NCBI GenBank assembly: GCA_963971305.1 | Contig: CAXARO010001647.1 | Location: 161,001 to 225,000 of the forward strand | Origin: Arcuatula senhousia | Taxonomy: Eukaryota; Mollusca; Bivalvia; Mytilida; Mytilidae | Reading direction: 5' to 3' | DNA: 64,000 nt | Part shown: piece after piece, positions 1 to 12,500 of the stretch | How positions within the stretch are numbered: the stretch's first letter is position 1 | Layout: every line of letters starts with the position of its first letter | Notes under the pieces: model-generated | Databases searched by the model: none | Seen by the model: only the letters and a program-made list of their open reading frames with translations | Told to the model about the DNA's origin: nothing | Position numbers and translations under genes: made by a program

Positions 1-224
1 GATGTGTATCTGATCATGAGTAAGTGGTATCATTACACCCTATTAGATTGAATATTCCTTTCCAGATATTTTGAAACTTGACATACTGAAATGATTCCAT
101 AAATCATTATTATTATCCCTGAGTCCAAAAGTTGGGGAGAGGATATAGCTTTCAGTTTGTTGTTTGTACGTACGTACTTAATGGTTTTGTCAATAACTTG
201 GGTACTAAACATCATAGAGGGATG

Positions 225-924
225 GCCGGTATTTGGTCAGTGGGTACATCTTTGATGGTAGTCAGCATCATTTCCAAAATTAAGTGACCTTGACCTATAT
301 TTTCCGCTTGAATGACTCAGGTTAAAGTTTTGGTTAAGGTCCATATCTCAGCAACTGCAAGTGATAGAGAGATGGTATTAGGACAGTGGGTACATTTTGG
401 ATAGTAACCAGCATCTGTACCAAAATTAGGTCACCTTGACCTACATTTTCTGCTTGAATGACTCAGGTTATAGTTTTGGTTAAGATCCATATCTCAGCAA
501 CTGCAAGTGATATAGATAATATTTGGTCATTGGGTACATCTCGAATAGTAACCAACATCCTTACCAAAATTAGGTCACCTTGACCTACATTTTTTGCATT
601 GATGGCTTTGGTTAAAGTTTTGCTTAAGGTCAATATCACAGCAACTGTAAGTTATAGAAAAATGGTATTGGGTCAGTGGGTACATTTTGGAAAGTACCTG
701 ACATCTGTACCAAAATTAGGTCACCTTGACCTACATTTTCCAGATGAATGATTCAGGTTGAAGTTGTTGTTAAGTTGATATCTCGGCAATCCAACTAATA
801 GGAATGATATTTGGAAAGTAAGTTTATCTTGGATAATAATTGACATCTGTTCCAGATTGAGGTCACTTCCACTTATATTTTAATTTAACGGGCGAGGGGA
901 TTAGCTGTCTTGTGCGACTGCTCC
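225..924 (+). mobile_element. Tandem-core element, 145-bp unit, 3' portion
   Basis: Four to five degenerate copies of a unit of about 145 bp, recognised by the recurring GTGGGTACAT, CCAAAATTAGGTCACCTTGACC and ATATCTCAGCAACTGCAAG blocks (near 285, 430, 575 and 719). The array is followed by GGGCGAGGGGATTAGCTGTC and a possible short stem before 924, which looks like the 3' end of the same tandem-core element class seen later in the window. I do not see the 5' end; it may lie before the window or be lost. Inference: non-autonomous, no coding capacity. Confidence 0.6.
428..442. promoter_or_regulatory. Perfect IR3 nuclear-receptor-type palindrome inside the 145-bp repeat
   Basis: AGGTCACCTTGACCT is two AGGTCA half-sites inverted with a 3-bp spacer, the textbook estrogen-response-element form. 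It recurs at 572-586 and 718-732, and a degenerate copy lies near 282. Whether any receptor binds is unknown; the repeat copies the motif automatically, so it may be passive. Confidence 0.5.
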
Positions 925-1233
925 ATTTCTTTATCAATTATTATGACAATTTATAACTGCATATACTGAATCTTTTATAAATGGGGCTGATATATGATCT
1001 TAATTTATAGTAAAGATAACTTGAAAATACACATGTACATGGATGTATTGTAAAAAGTGATATTTCTGTATTTAACGAAAATTGTCATGATTTCAGTCTT
1101 GACATGGGTTGCAATTTAAACAAAAAATTAATCTATGCATTAATTTATTTTTTGCAAATATAACAATGATCAGAAAACATCACAAAAAAATTGAATTTTA
1201 GCAGTATTGTGAACACTTTTGAATATTTTACAG

Positions 1234-1548
1234 CATCACCAAGAAGATATGAAGGTTGCTTTGGAAAGACACCAACGTGATATTTCTATTGAGAAGGATG
1301 AAGAAATACGCCAACTAAAGAAGGAAAAGGACAATTTAAAACTCCAAGTAGAAAACAACAGAAAAGATTCAGAAATGAAAAATGACAACAAAGCAGCTCA
1401 GAATAATAAGAATAGGTCCAATGAAGAAATTCATGTTTTAGAAAAAGAGAATGAAAATTTAAGGAAACAAATTGAAAAAGAAAAAGAAAGTAATAAACAG
1501 CTTCAGAAAGAGTTGAAGAAGAAATCAAAAGTTTGTGCCATAATGTGA
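1234..1548 (+). CDS. Last exon: coiled-coil protein with C-terminal CaaX box
   Basis: An open frame entered through a consensus acceptor (TTTTACAG ending at 1233) runs 104 codons to TGA at 1546-1548. It is almost entirely charged heptad-like coiled coil (repeated E/K/Q/L) with no globular domain. The last residues are KKKSK-V-CAIM: a polybasic stretch next to a CaaX motif with terminal Met, which by known rules favours farnesylation and membrane anchoring. The upstream exons, which should hold the functional domain, lie before this exon and I could not identify them. Prenylated GTPases of the AIG1/IMAP or guanylate-binding type with a C-terminal coiled coil would fit, but this is inference. 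The 3' UTR follows in AT-rich sequence; I see no clear polyA signal close by. Confidence 0.6.
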   Translation, partial: HHQEDMKVALERHQRDISIEKDEEIRQLKKEKDNLKLQVENNRKDSEMKNDNKAAQNNKNRSNEEIHVLEKENENLRKQIEKEKESNKQLQKELKKKSKVCAIM

Positions 1549-2108
1549 TTTAAATCATATATGTTTTATGCCACCTGCAAGTAAAGTTATGGGGTATATA
1601 GAAATCATCATGTCTGCCTATCTATCTGTCTGTCCAAATGTTTGGTTTTAAATGCAATTCCTCCTTAGATGGAATTTGATGAAACTTTAGATGAAGCGAT
1701 GGAATTTGATGAAACTAAATACATGAAGGAATTACTGTTAACATTTCAAGAATTTACAATTTCACCCAAGTTCAAGGGTACTTAATCACACATGATACAT
1801 TATTGTTTCATTTCTTGGGTATTTAATTTCATGAAAAGTTAGAACCGCAAAATCTGTGAAAATAAATGCATCAGAAATTAAGTACATTAACAGAACATTA
1901 AATGGAGATGTGCACAACGAAAATGTACACTGATCTGAAGTATCATTCAAGGGAGACTATTGGACTTTTTTGGTATAAATATTGATTTGAGGGACGGTAG
2001 AGCCTTTTTCAAGACAGTAGGAAAGGCTTTTTTATTCACTAGGAATTCGGATTTAAACCATAAATCTGTAGGAATTTAGGATTTTTTCACTTTTACTCCA
2101 ATATTCTT

Positions 2109-2265
2109 TAAGGAATGACTTTAATAGTTGGCCATTTTATACGGGTATAAAATGGGTAGGGTCGTTTTACGCTTAATAAAGCGCAAAGCGCTTTATGTTG
2201 AGCGTAAAACGACCCTACCCATTTTATATCCCTATAAAATGACCAACTATTAAAGTCATTCCTTA
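2109..2265. repeat. 157-bp near-perfect palindrome
   Basis: Two arms of about 75 bp, starting TAAGGAATGACTTTAATAGT on each strand and meeting at GCGCAAAGCGC near 2190, pair with only a few mismatches. There is almost no loop. It is probably a MITE or a foldback remnant; a clear target duplication is not visible. Confidence 0.85.
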
Positions 2266-2910
2266 TAATTTGAATTAGTAAGATTTATATTAACTATCGA
2301 ATATTCAACAACAAAAAATCATAGGGACTATTTCGAAAATGCCGTGGCGGATGAAGATGTTAGTGACGTCACAAGAGCAAACCATATTATACAAAATAAC
2401 ATGGGTTGGTCCAACCAATCAAATTGAGCGTTACATACCAAATTAAATTATTTATCTATAAAACAGCATTTAGTATTTATTTTTCGGGAGTCTGGGATAA
2501 AGTTCCCCACCTACATGACCTACCGACCCCCAGATATCAATATGAAGCAGGGAGATCCAAGCTTTTGTGAGGTTGCTCCCGCTAAATATATTCCTTGTTA
2601 TGCTTATGTGATTTCTTAAATGGCAAATAATTAGTGAATCCAGCCTGAAAAGAACCATGCACAAATGAACTGGCAAACTAAAGCTTTCCAGTTTCTTTTT
2701 AATTGTGGGAAGTATACAATTTAGCTTTTCACCTGTATTAATTGCTAGATTGTGGGTCATGAATTATAAAAATTCATCAAACTTCACACATTGAAGATTA
2801 TTGGGAAAGAAAGAATCGTAATATTTGGGATTTAAAGATCAAAGGTAATCTTCATAATTTACAAAAATATGTTAAGCAGGGTACATTGAGCACTGGGTCT
2901 TGGGTCCGGT

Positions 2911-2974
2911 TACTAAGTTCTGAGAATATTCTCAACTCATTGTATTTACCATAGGAGTTGAGAATATTCTCAGA
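2911..2974. repeat. Short inverted repeat with nested palindromes
   Basis: CTGAGAATATTCTCAACTC and its reverse complement flank a loop of about 16-20 nt. Each arm contains the self-complementary GAGAATATTCTC, so either a long hairpin or two small ones can form. Function unknown. Confidence 0.7.
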
Positions 2975-2979
2975 TTTAA

Positions 2980-4455
2980 GAGGTTTTTTTTGTGGAACTG
3001 GGGCCTGGTCATGTTTTTATTTTGATATAGCACCTTTATAAACTGAAGACCTGTTAACACTTATGTTCCATATTTTATCAAATGGGATTTGACAGACCGC
3101 ACCATAAATAAAATTTGTATTGTAGTTTTATGTAGTACTATGTGTAAATCATGTTCATTTCAATGCATTTGAAATTTTTTGTATGTTTTTTTTTCCAGTT
3201 TGACTTTTCCTCTTTTCATATGAACTTTTGATTTTTTATGGTATTTTTTGGAATTCTTGTTTTGTGTTTTTGCCTTGGTTTAGATTTTTTACTGTATTGT
3301 TAAGATAAGGGAATCCTTGAGATTTTAAACATGCATACTTTAGTTGTTTGTCTTATGTAAATTATAATACATGTATATGTATTTTAAGGCTAAACAATCA
3401 AACAATCAATATTTAAACAGAATATAAGATATATGATGAAAATCGTGTGTAAAAGCCTGTACATGTGCCCTTGATGTGGTTGGTTTGGTTTAAATATGTT
3501 TAATGGATATTAATATTTTGATTCTGATTGATTTTTTTATAAGTTAATGATAATTTTATTTTATTGGGGCATTTGTAAATTTGTTAGCAATTCATCTAAC
3601 TCTCTCTCAAACGTTGTGCACAGTCAACTCTAGACTGGTACTTAAAATTTCGATAATAGAATTAAAAGTTCACCACATGAATTTTTTTTTAAATTGACTT
3701 TGAAAAATGCATGATATATAAATAGGATTGATTATGAGTGCGAACCAAATTTCTTTTTAATACCTAAAGAATCTTCTTCATAGATTTTTCTTAAAACTAG
3801 TGAATTTTTTTATTGTGTACAAATTTTAACATATAGTAGATATTAAAAATAAAATTCACCATCAAAATTTTGAAAAAGATGAAAAATGTGTTTTTCCCTT
3901 TATTATAATTTCTATTCAAATTGTTTCCCCTTAAAAGTACAGGAGAGTATTGAAATTCCTAAAGAAGTTGTATTTCATCCGAATGATTGTTTTAATAATC
4001 AATTTTGAGGTTTACCTATCCCAAAAGAAATCAATTAGAATAACAAGCATTATTTTTAAATTTATGAAGGATGTGCAAATAGATGCACAGTGATAGACAC
4101 ACCATCTACCTTCAAAAGATTTTTATATCTCTGTGTATAAAAAAGGTCTTAGGGTTACATTTTTTTCAGGAACTTCATGATACAGAGCTTTTATAATATT
4201 AAACATATTTCATAAATTTATTCTATAGGAACATAAAGCTCAAAACAAGTTCATTCCTTTATCCCATCTACTGCCTGTTTGCCAAATATTTAGGATAACA
4301 TGCAATTCTTTTTTTTCTCATTAAGGATCATCAGTACATGTAGAAACTTAGACATTTAGTTTTTAGATAAAAAAAAGAATGTTTTTATTGATTTTGGGTA
4401 ACACATTCCCATACTGTTTTATACAATCTCATTAAAATCAAATCCCTTAGGATAC
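2980..4455. other. AT-rich intergenic DNA, no gene seen
   Basis: Only short chance frames and poly-T/poly-A tracts. No repeat family recognised. Confidence 0.6.
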
Positions 4456-4459
4456 TTTG

Positions 4460-4614
4460 CAGTTGTCGATCCAGAAATTTAAAAAAGAGTCCCCACTGAC
4501 TTGCTAGGCTTGCCCACTCTGGTGATGTTGTGTAAAAATAGTAGATAACTACATGCTTTGTTTCTGACCAACTGGCCTGGGCCGATGCCAACCCCCCTTC
4601 TGGATCCGCCCCTG
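4460..4614. mobile_element. hAT-like MITE, CAG...GGCGGATCCAG family
   Basis: The right end reads, reverse complemented, CAGGGGCGGATCCAGAAGG; the left end is a decayed CAGTTGTCGATCCAGAAATT. The interior (GAGTCCCCACTGACTTG) resembles the better-preserved copy at 16098-16227 in opposite orientation. No clear target duplication remains. CAGNGGCGGATCCAG ends are typical of hAT-type miniature elements. Confidence 0.55.
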
Positions 4615-4941
4615 TGCTATTTCACATGTGCTTAATATTTTGTTATTATTACTATGAAAGCAATATTAAAAGGTGACCTCTATATATTATTCATAATATT
4701 AAGGGCCAACATAAATTTTTGGCAGTTTTTGTCACATTCATGAAGTATCATTCGTGAATGTGCAAACGAATATTTTATTAATTATAGGTTTCGGGAGGAG
4801 AGACTATTTTTAGCCGGGGTAATCGCTAGCGATTAGCCACAGCTATAGCTACGATAGCCTTTCTGTAAGCTTCATATGGTTTTTCCGGCGGTTCACCAAA
4901 AACCTTCCAATTTAAATATATCAATACACGCTTGAAATATA

Positions 4942-6281
4942 CCCAAGTAAAAATATTTTTAAATAAATTGCAAATAAATCGATAACCAATTGCTTTCAAA
5001 TCAAGAATACATGATTTGTTAATGCGATTTGTTTGTGATTCATTTAACAAATTGTAAGCAAATCAAACCGTGACAAATATGGCATTTTGATTTGAATACA
5101 ATTTGTTGCATATTTTTGATTTGATTACAATTCATTTGAAGTCTACTTTACTGAAAATTAATTTCCTAACAATTTGTTAAGCTTAGTTCTTTTCATTATT
5201 TGATTTGTTAACAATTCAATTAACTTTGTCATTTTGCATTTAACTCAGTACTACATGGCATGGCGTTTTTCAATTTGTTTGTAATTCATTGAACAATTTT
5301 TGGTATTAAATTCCCATGAGTACCTCTTTGTACATGATAATCTTATTGGCTCTTGTGGTTATCTATCTACATTATTTGAATTTCAAAAATGAAGGAAGAG
5401 GTCATGTAGCTTTTCTTTAGGATGTAAAGTGAACTATACTTTGTAGAAGCATGGACTATATCCTATTTGGAAGCTCTGAATTGTAAGACAATTAATTGAT
5501 TTAGTTTCATTGATATAATTTTAATTTTTAAATTAATTTACCTGAAAATGATTTTAAAGAGTCTGAAGTTCAATCTATACAGATCAGAATTCTTCAACAT
5601 GCAGTTTTGACATCATAAATATATATTTCTTCATATGGACAAAGTAGGGATTACATTAAACATGAATAAATGGGAAGTCAAATATAAAGCATGAACATTT
5701 AAATATGCTTAAAATATATACATGTAAATATTTCTATCTAAAAGTTAAAAAAAACTAAGTAGGTTATAAATATATATCTTTGCTTGATAAAAGTTTAAGT
5801 CAACCCTATGCATTAAATGTACTAAGTATGTTTTTCTTGATAAAGAATTATATTACCTGTTTAAAATTAAATAGTGGGATGTAAACTATAAATACGCAGA
5901 ATAATAAGTAGCTCAAAGAATTATACATTTATTATTGTGTATATAAAGTTTTGCACACTAATACATTTACAGGATATTTGATTTGTTTTTGATTTATTTA
6001 TTTGATTTGATAACGATTCATTTAAGGTCATTTAAAGGATATTCGATTTGTTTTCGATTCATTTATTTGATTTGATTACAATTCATTTGAGAATAATCGA
6101 TTTGCTTTCGATTCATTTCTTCGATTTGATTACAATTTGTTTACAATTTAATTTCGATTAATTGAATTCGATTCGTTAGCTCATTTGCATGGGAATTTAC
6201 ATCGATATCAAATTGTGAACAAATCGTTGATTTATTTTCGATTTATTTACACGATTTGTTTGGCTGATTTTTTTACTTGGG
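4942..6281. mobile_element. 1.34-kb non-autonomous element with CCCAAGTAAAAA TIRs
   Basis: The left end CCCAAGTAAAAA (4942) and right end TTTTTTACTTGGG (6281) are inverted repeats, each flanked by TA (4940-4941 and 6282-6283), the target duplication of Tc1/mariner-type elements. The outer 300 bp on both sides are full of degenerate GATTTG, CAATTCATTT and CGATTCATTT words, so the element also looks partly built of short subrepeats. No transposase frame is present. The class is inferred from TIR and TA only. Confidence 0.55.
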
Positions 6282-6283
6282 TA

Positions 6284-9200
6284 GTTCTTTTCCATATCTG
6301 TTTTTTCTTCGTCGCTTTACTCGCAATTATGTAATAAAACTTATTTTTTTTAGTTTTCAAATTTTGTACAAGTATGTAAGACTAATGCGATAGTATTAAT
6401 TGATGAATAACGAATACAAAAGCGGATTGATATTTTGTTTATAGGAGTGTTCGCCGATCTCATTAGTGATGTCATATTCACTAATTTGCATCTCATTAAG
6501 TGTCAAACTAGTACAAGAAATAAAACATCGATGGACAGGATAATTTACCCAAAGTACAAAACCTCATTATTTTTTGATTTGATCAGATAAAATGCATGGT
6601 TCTGTAAACGGTTCTTTGAAGAAGAATTTACAATTGATTATGAAAATAAAGGCTTAAAAATAAATTTTCTGTAAAATTGTTTCTGGACCAAGTATTTTTT
6701 CATAGAAAATTTTTAATCAACCAAATTTTGCGATTTTTAGAACCACTGAACATATTTATTTTCAAGATGCACTTCAAAAACGATCTTTTTCTAAATTTGG
6801 TAGAACCAAAAACTGGCAAAAGGATCTGAATAAAGTGTTACATTTTCTGGTGATATGGACGAACGCATATATATACAGTATGCCAATCCCCTTGGGCCAA
6901 ATAAAAAAAACCAACGTGTGTTTCTATTACTTTTTTTGTGTTGACTCATTGGTTTAACTGAATTGATAACTTCTGTACAGCATATTTGCTACAGCTTATC
7001 TGTATATTTGGTAGATTTTATTCTGCAGGCCAACAGACAACTTCCTTTATATAGTTTACAACAACTTTTTTTACGATGAGCAAGCAACATTTAATTCTGT
7101 AGGCTAACCAAACACATATTTCAAATTAAATGAGGAATAACCCATTAGAAGTTGTGAAAATTATGTTGAATTGTAAACTTTTGTTGATGTATAAAGCAAT
7201 TTAAACAAATTAAAAAGCATAAGATTTCTCTCATTCTATAGTAAAGAATACAAATTAACAAGCTTAAGATTGCTAAAGGTTGCCAATGTCCTCAGTGTAG
7301 ACTTTGTTCAACTCGAAACTCAAAATAATATTGTTATACATACATCTGAGATGAATACAACTTAAGCAAAATCTGTTCTGTAACTCCTGTATAATTTATC
7401 ACTTTAAAATGACATACAATCCAAAATTTCATCGAAATTTGTTAAGCAGTACCAGCTGAGCAGTCACACTTACAAAGTATTGCTATAACCTCAAACTTAC
7501 GGCACGGCCAACATTCCTATTTTGATGTCTCGTTTGCAGGCGCGCAATCACAATACATGTACATTGACAAAACTGTTGTACAATGTTTATTACTTATTTT
7601 AAAATTCTCTTTTATTTATTGAATTCCTAATTAAATTCTGTCGACTATTTTAAATGTGCCAATGGTTTCATTACATTGCAACAGGGGGTCAAAAAGGGGA
7701 CTTCCGCCTTAAATCGACTTTTTTATTTGAGTTCCGATTTGCAATATCTTTTTTTTTTCATTGGAATCCTTGTGAAATTCCCTGCCTACTTTTTACAATC
7801 AGATTTGAAATATTTCTTACCGTTTTGAGAAATAAGGGTTGAAGGGGCATAAGCCCATGTTTTAGAGTTTGTTGAGGCAAATAGTTCTACACAACAAATT
7901 AAGTTGTAGTGGGCCAGCCAATTGTTATGAAGCTTTAATATTATATCCACTGAAGGAAGAACGGTGTTGTATTTGGGGTTTGTGGCCAAAAAGGGCTAAA
8001 ATGGGCGTATTTACAAAACGACTGTAGAATTTTTATTATTCATTCAATTTTGAAATTTTTGTTCATTGAATTCCTCGTTATATTCTGTCAACGGTGTTCA
8101 TATATATTGCACTGTATTGCTACTGGGAACCAAAGACCAGCCACGCCCATAAAATCAAATTTTTAGTTTGGTTCAATTTTCAACATCTTATTTTCCTTGT
8201 GAAAATAATTTTTACACAAAAAGTAGCTTTCAATTTTATTTTTTGCTACACATAATCAATTTAAAATCTGTATATTACCCCGGCTACCAGTACTTTCAGT
8301 ACTTTGATTGTCTACAGAGCCTTGCTGACTTGGTCCTATTTTTTTAGTTTTATGTTTTTGTTTTGTGATTAAAATGTACCTGTGATATGATCAACTTTAC
8401 TTATGTTTTGAATAAAATCTTGGTATATTCATGTTTTAATCTGTATGGCCCAGTAATCATATCTGGTCAATGTCTTTCTGAACAAACATACATGAATCTT
8501 GTCTTCCATTTCTCTGCAGAATTTGACTGTCCATCCAGATTTCTGCAAGCATGTGTACAAAGACTATTGGTCATTATGTATTCAAAGACATCTCCGTATT
8601 CGGCGAGTTCCGTGTGGTACACTCGTATGATGGAGCATGGAGTTGTTAAGAATTTTTTAAACATTTCTTGTGAATTTATTTACAAAATCGTATTTGTTTA
8701 TAAAGGAAAAGGATGGGGTTGTCATCAATTCCTATTATTTTAATGGTTTTTCACTATTCTCTATTTTTTTAACTTTTGCAACTTTTCTATTTATTTTTTA
8801 TAATGCTGTAAGATTCATTTACTCTATTCCTAAGTATTTTTGATCAATATTCTTCATCTGTTAATTTGTTAGCAATTGTTCTTTTTTTTTCTTTAAATCC
8901 CATCGTCACTCTCATAAAGTATTGTGATATTTAGGATATTGGTAAATCTGTTGATATAAATACATTGATTCGATATATTCAAATTTTAATTTTGACTTTG
9001 AACATTTTAATTAGACCGTAGGTGCCTCACTGATTATTAAATCAATTCTCGCAACGGTCAGTTAGAGCATCTAAATTACCGTAGCTCCAAACTTTTCTTT
9101 TTGATAATTTATAACTATCTTACTATTCAATAATTCCTATGGTTCTTCGAAATTTACCATTCCTTTGTTTCCCACCCCACATTTCATTTGTCATCACCAT

Positions 9201-9380
9201 GTCGTGTTCATTTTGTTGTCTTTTTCGTGGTCGTTGCCTATGTTGCGTTGCACGGGCGTTAAATACCAACATTTCTGGTCATGTGTTCTACTGTCAACAA
9301 ATCTTTGCAGTTTTCTTTCCATGGTAGCTTTGAGACCTATTTTTCATCCTCCTTTGAAATTGAAATCTCAATAAAGTGAT
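6284..9380. other. AT-rich intergenic DNA, no supported gene
   Basis: Open frames up to 118 codons (8387-8743) and 65 codons (8467-8664, minus) overlap each other on both strands without splice or family support. I see no repeat family here that I can place. Confidence 0.5.
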
Positions 9381-9394
9381 CGATTGCGTCTGCC

Positions 9395-10480
9395 ATTTGG
9401 TTGTTCGATTCAATCTCTTTTGTATCTTAATCCATGTCTTCCAGCTTCCAGAATCTGTATAATTCTAATTGGGGCATTTTCTGCAATCATGGAACTAACG
9501 GAAGTAGGTCCGTGTCCACAGATAACATGATCTTGAGCGACGTTCCAATAAAAGTCAGCACCAATTAGTATGGATGCTTCAATGGATTCCGTGTCTCTGA
9601 CGGGATGGGCAAGTGTTAATCCATGAAAGTAATGTAAGTCATGTGCAACTTTTCTGCTCTGATTTTGTATGGGTGACGCATTTCTCGGTACAATAATTAC
9701 TCTGATCGGAATGATGTTAGCTTTGATTTGTAGAGTTGTTCTATCTAAATTCCGAATACCGCTGTTTTGTCTGCAAATGATGTTATGTTAATAGTTTCCG
9801 ATCCTTCTATTTCTACTTCAAGTTTAGTGGCTAATTCCTGACTAATGAATGAACGTTGCGCTCCTTCATCAAAGAAAATATTTGCCTCTGTCTGACTATT
9901 CCGGGACATGACTTGCCCGACTGCAGTTTTCAAAAGTATTTTCGATGTTTCCTGGTTTGCAGATATGTATAACATGGAAGTGTCGGACTTATCTTTTTTT
10001 GTTCCTGATCTTGTTTTTCTGGTTTCTTTTCTTTATCTTTCTGGCATAATAAAGTGTGATGTTTCCGGTGACATGCGACAGTCAGATTTGGAATGGCAAT
10101 CTGAAACTATATGTATACCAAAACAGTTGAAGCATATTTTTTTTTCTTTTTTATGATTGCGATTCTTTCCTCGTGTTCGATTACATCTTTGCAGTCTACT
10201 GAGTGGTGGCTACCTTCACATTATACGTACGACTTCTTATCTTGGAATTTGGCGGGTTTGCGTGTACTTCCTTTACTATAATCATTACTAACATTTGCAC
10301 TGGGCGGCAAACGTACTCTTACCAATGACTGGAGTTAATTCTTGTATTGACAGCTCTTTACATATGGCATCTCTAAGTTTTTGGATAGTCCAATCATCAC
10401 TCCCTTTTTCATGTGTAATATTCTTCTTAACTCGTACGGTTACTTGCCTACGATTACGGGTATCAAAAGCGAACAAAACA
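9395..10480 (-). pseudogene. BEL/Pao LTR-retrotransposon gag-protease relic
   Basis: Read on the minus strand from about 10480 down: a gag-like segment (10476-10288), then a zinc knuckle of the form C-x2-C-x3-H-x4-C near 10130-10090, then a retropepsin segment (9975-9745) with the active-site-like FDEGAQRSFIS, then a downstream block near 9580-9490 with ILIGADFYW and GPTSVSS. This order and these motifs are characteristic of the Pao/BEL polyprotein between gag and reverse transcriptase. A frame change near 9760 and stops elsewhere break the reading frame; no reverse transcriptase, integrase or LTR is seen, so the copy is truncated and dead. The usual D-S/T-G triad reads D-E-G here, which also occurs in some family members as far as I recall. 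Confidence 0.8.
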
Positions 10481-10509
10481 AAACCAATGACTCTTATCCT
10501 CTGATATAA

Positions 10510-11180
10510 GCTTCGGCGTTGTCTTAAAATGACCTGAGACTCTCTAGGTGCTCATCAGGGGCGGGCATATCTAATAAGGCTCTCATATATGCATTCGTAA
10601 TTTTGTGCGTTTGACCATACCTGCTTTTGAGTAAATCACATTTATAGACTGTGTTGTATTCATTTATTGGTTGGCACTTTTATTTTGACTTAAAAATGCT
10701 TTAAATTGTGTATACCAAATCTTTACTTTATGGTTATGGAAACTTTATTTTTCCTTTTTTTTAATTGTGCAAAGTTTTTGCCAAGTCAGGCTAAAAATAA
10801 CTAAAGCATTGTTCCTGTCCAAAAAAGGGTTAATGCAATGCTAAACTTTATACTGCATTTGCCTTAAAAGTTTGGCTCACAAGATACTTTTTGTTTTTCC
10901 CACAACAGTTCTTAAATAAGTCTATGATTTTATTTGTCAACGAGAAAAGCTAAGCCGTCCATTCTCTTATTAGTTGGCAAGTGCTACATCTAGCCATCTT
11001 TTCCAGAACGTTATTTTACAAACAGCAATGACAGCATCTTAATTTTTACCAAAAGAAGGAAAATCGCACTGATTCGATACATATCAGAAGTTCTATTATA
11101 TCACTGGTGAAATACCCAAGAGCCCGGCTATAATCCTGTTTTTAGTGAAAATCATTACACAATTTGCGAACATCTATAGA
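10510..11180. other. Intergenic AT-rich DNA
   Basis: No gene or recognisable repeat; short homopolymer tracts only. Confidence 0.5.
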
Positions 11181-11184
11181 AGGA

Positions 11185-11500
11185 AATGAGATGTGGAATA
11201 AGTGTACGCGACACAACCTACAATACAATTGAAAATTTAAATCATCCACAATGGAAAACAGCCAGCAGTCTTCAATGTGACCAGCGGTCGCTGCTCGCTG
11301 TTTTTCAATAATTGGCCTCTGGATTGATTTTAAACTACATATGATTCAAGCCCAATCCTAAAGTGCAATGAAAGACCCTCTTCTTTACAAAAAAACAATT
11401 AACATAAATTCGAATAAATACAAACATAAGCTTTGATAAAGGTTCCTTGCTTAGGACAGGCACATTAAAATGTGGCTGGGTTAAACTAGTTTTTGGCGCC
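11185..11500 (-). repeat. Dispersed repeat, GATGTGGAATAAGTGTACGCG family, copy 1
   Basis: Starts GAGATGTGGAATAAGTGTAC and continues through TTCAATGTGACCAGCGGTCG and GACAGGCACATTAAAATG. Matching stretches occur at 20718-20990, inside both 1944-bp transposons (near 25785 and 49500), at 40280-40440 in reverse, and as fragments near 42478 and 55983. In the opposite orientation it resembles a repeat that is very common in mussel genomes. No coding capacity. Confidence 0.75.
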
Positions 11501-12409
11501 AACCTTCCCTCTATTGATAATCAATAACAAAGCACAAACTAACACACAGTTATTTCTAGTCGAATTATTCATTCTTGCGTTTTAACGTTTTTACGTCGAG
11601 CGAAGTCATGAATAAAGTGGAATAAAGCGGAATTTCTAAAATATATGGAATAGAGATTAACCCTGTGCTTAGAGTATAAATGGGCTCAAGATTCAATGTA
11701 CAGAAATGTATAGGAGAAATTGAAGATGGTAGACTTGGAAATATGGATTTAGGATCTGTCTTACCAAATGTCAGTTTCGGGGTTTTCTTCTTTATGTTCA
11801 ACAAAACTTTTACATTTTCTGTCTGACCGAATCGAATTTTGTCTTCGGTCGGTTAGACACATTTTGCCATGTCTGAACTAGCAATGGCCCTGACTTGGTA
11901 TAGGCATTTTAAATGAATTGAATCAATAACCCGAAAGGTAAGAAAGAAACCGAATTTAGTTCTCAGATCAAAGGTCACTTTCACAAGTTTTGCCAGACCA
12001 GGACAACTCTCAGTGCCATCCAATTCCAGGTATTAGCAACCATGTCACAATACCATAAGTAGAATCCTCCAACATTAAAGGCAAAATACCAAAGATTAGC
12101 TAAAAGGAAAATATATTTGTTGAAAAGTAAATCAAAGAAAAGACGTTTTATTAAAAGAGAGTATATATTTCAGAATTTGAAAAGTTACAATAATTGTCAA
12201 CGGCTATAAGGGGGGAGGGGGAATTATTAACTCTGTTTAAATTTGTAGAATTTTCGTATAAAACAACAAAATTGTTGCCAAGCCGACGCGTATAATAACA
12301 CATAGAAAGAAAAAAAAATACAAACCCACATACATGTAGAAAAGACTAGACTCTTAAGGAAATACATGCAGTATCGGTTTATTAAAAGTTAAAATATATT
12401 TATACTTAT

Positions 12410-12500
12410 TTAACAGCCGCTAAAGTTCTCGTTCCTTTATTTTCTCGATCTGATTGTGCTTCGCATTCTTGTTTTTGGGTTTTCGTTTCCTTTAATTTGA
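12410..12500 (-). CDS. Possible short last exon (minus strand), unrecognised
   Basis: On the minus strand a pyrimidine tract (complement of 12505-12520) ends in AAAG near 12495, and an open frame of about 28 charged codons (TKTQKQECEAQS... ending TLAAVK) runs to TAA at about 12412. It is too short to assign and could be chance. Confidence 0.2.
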
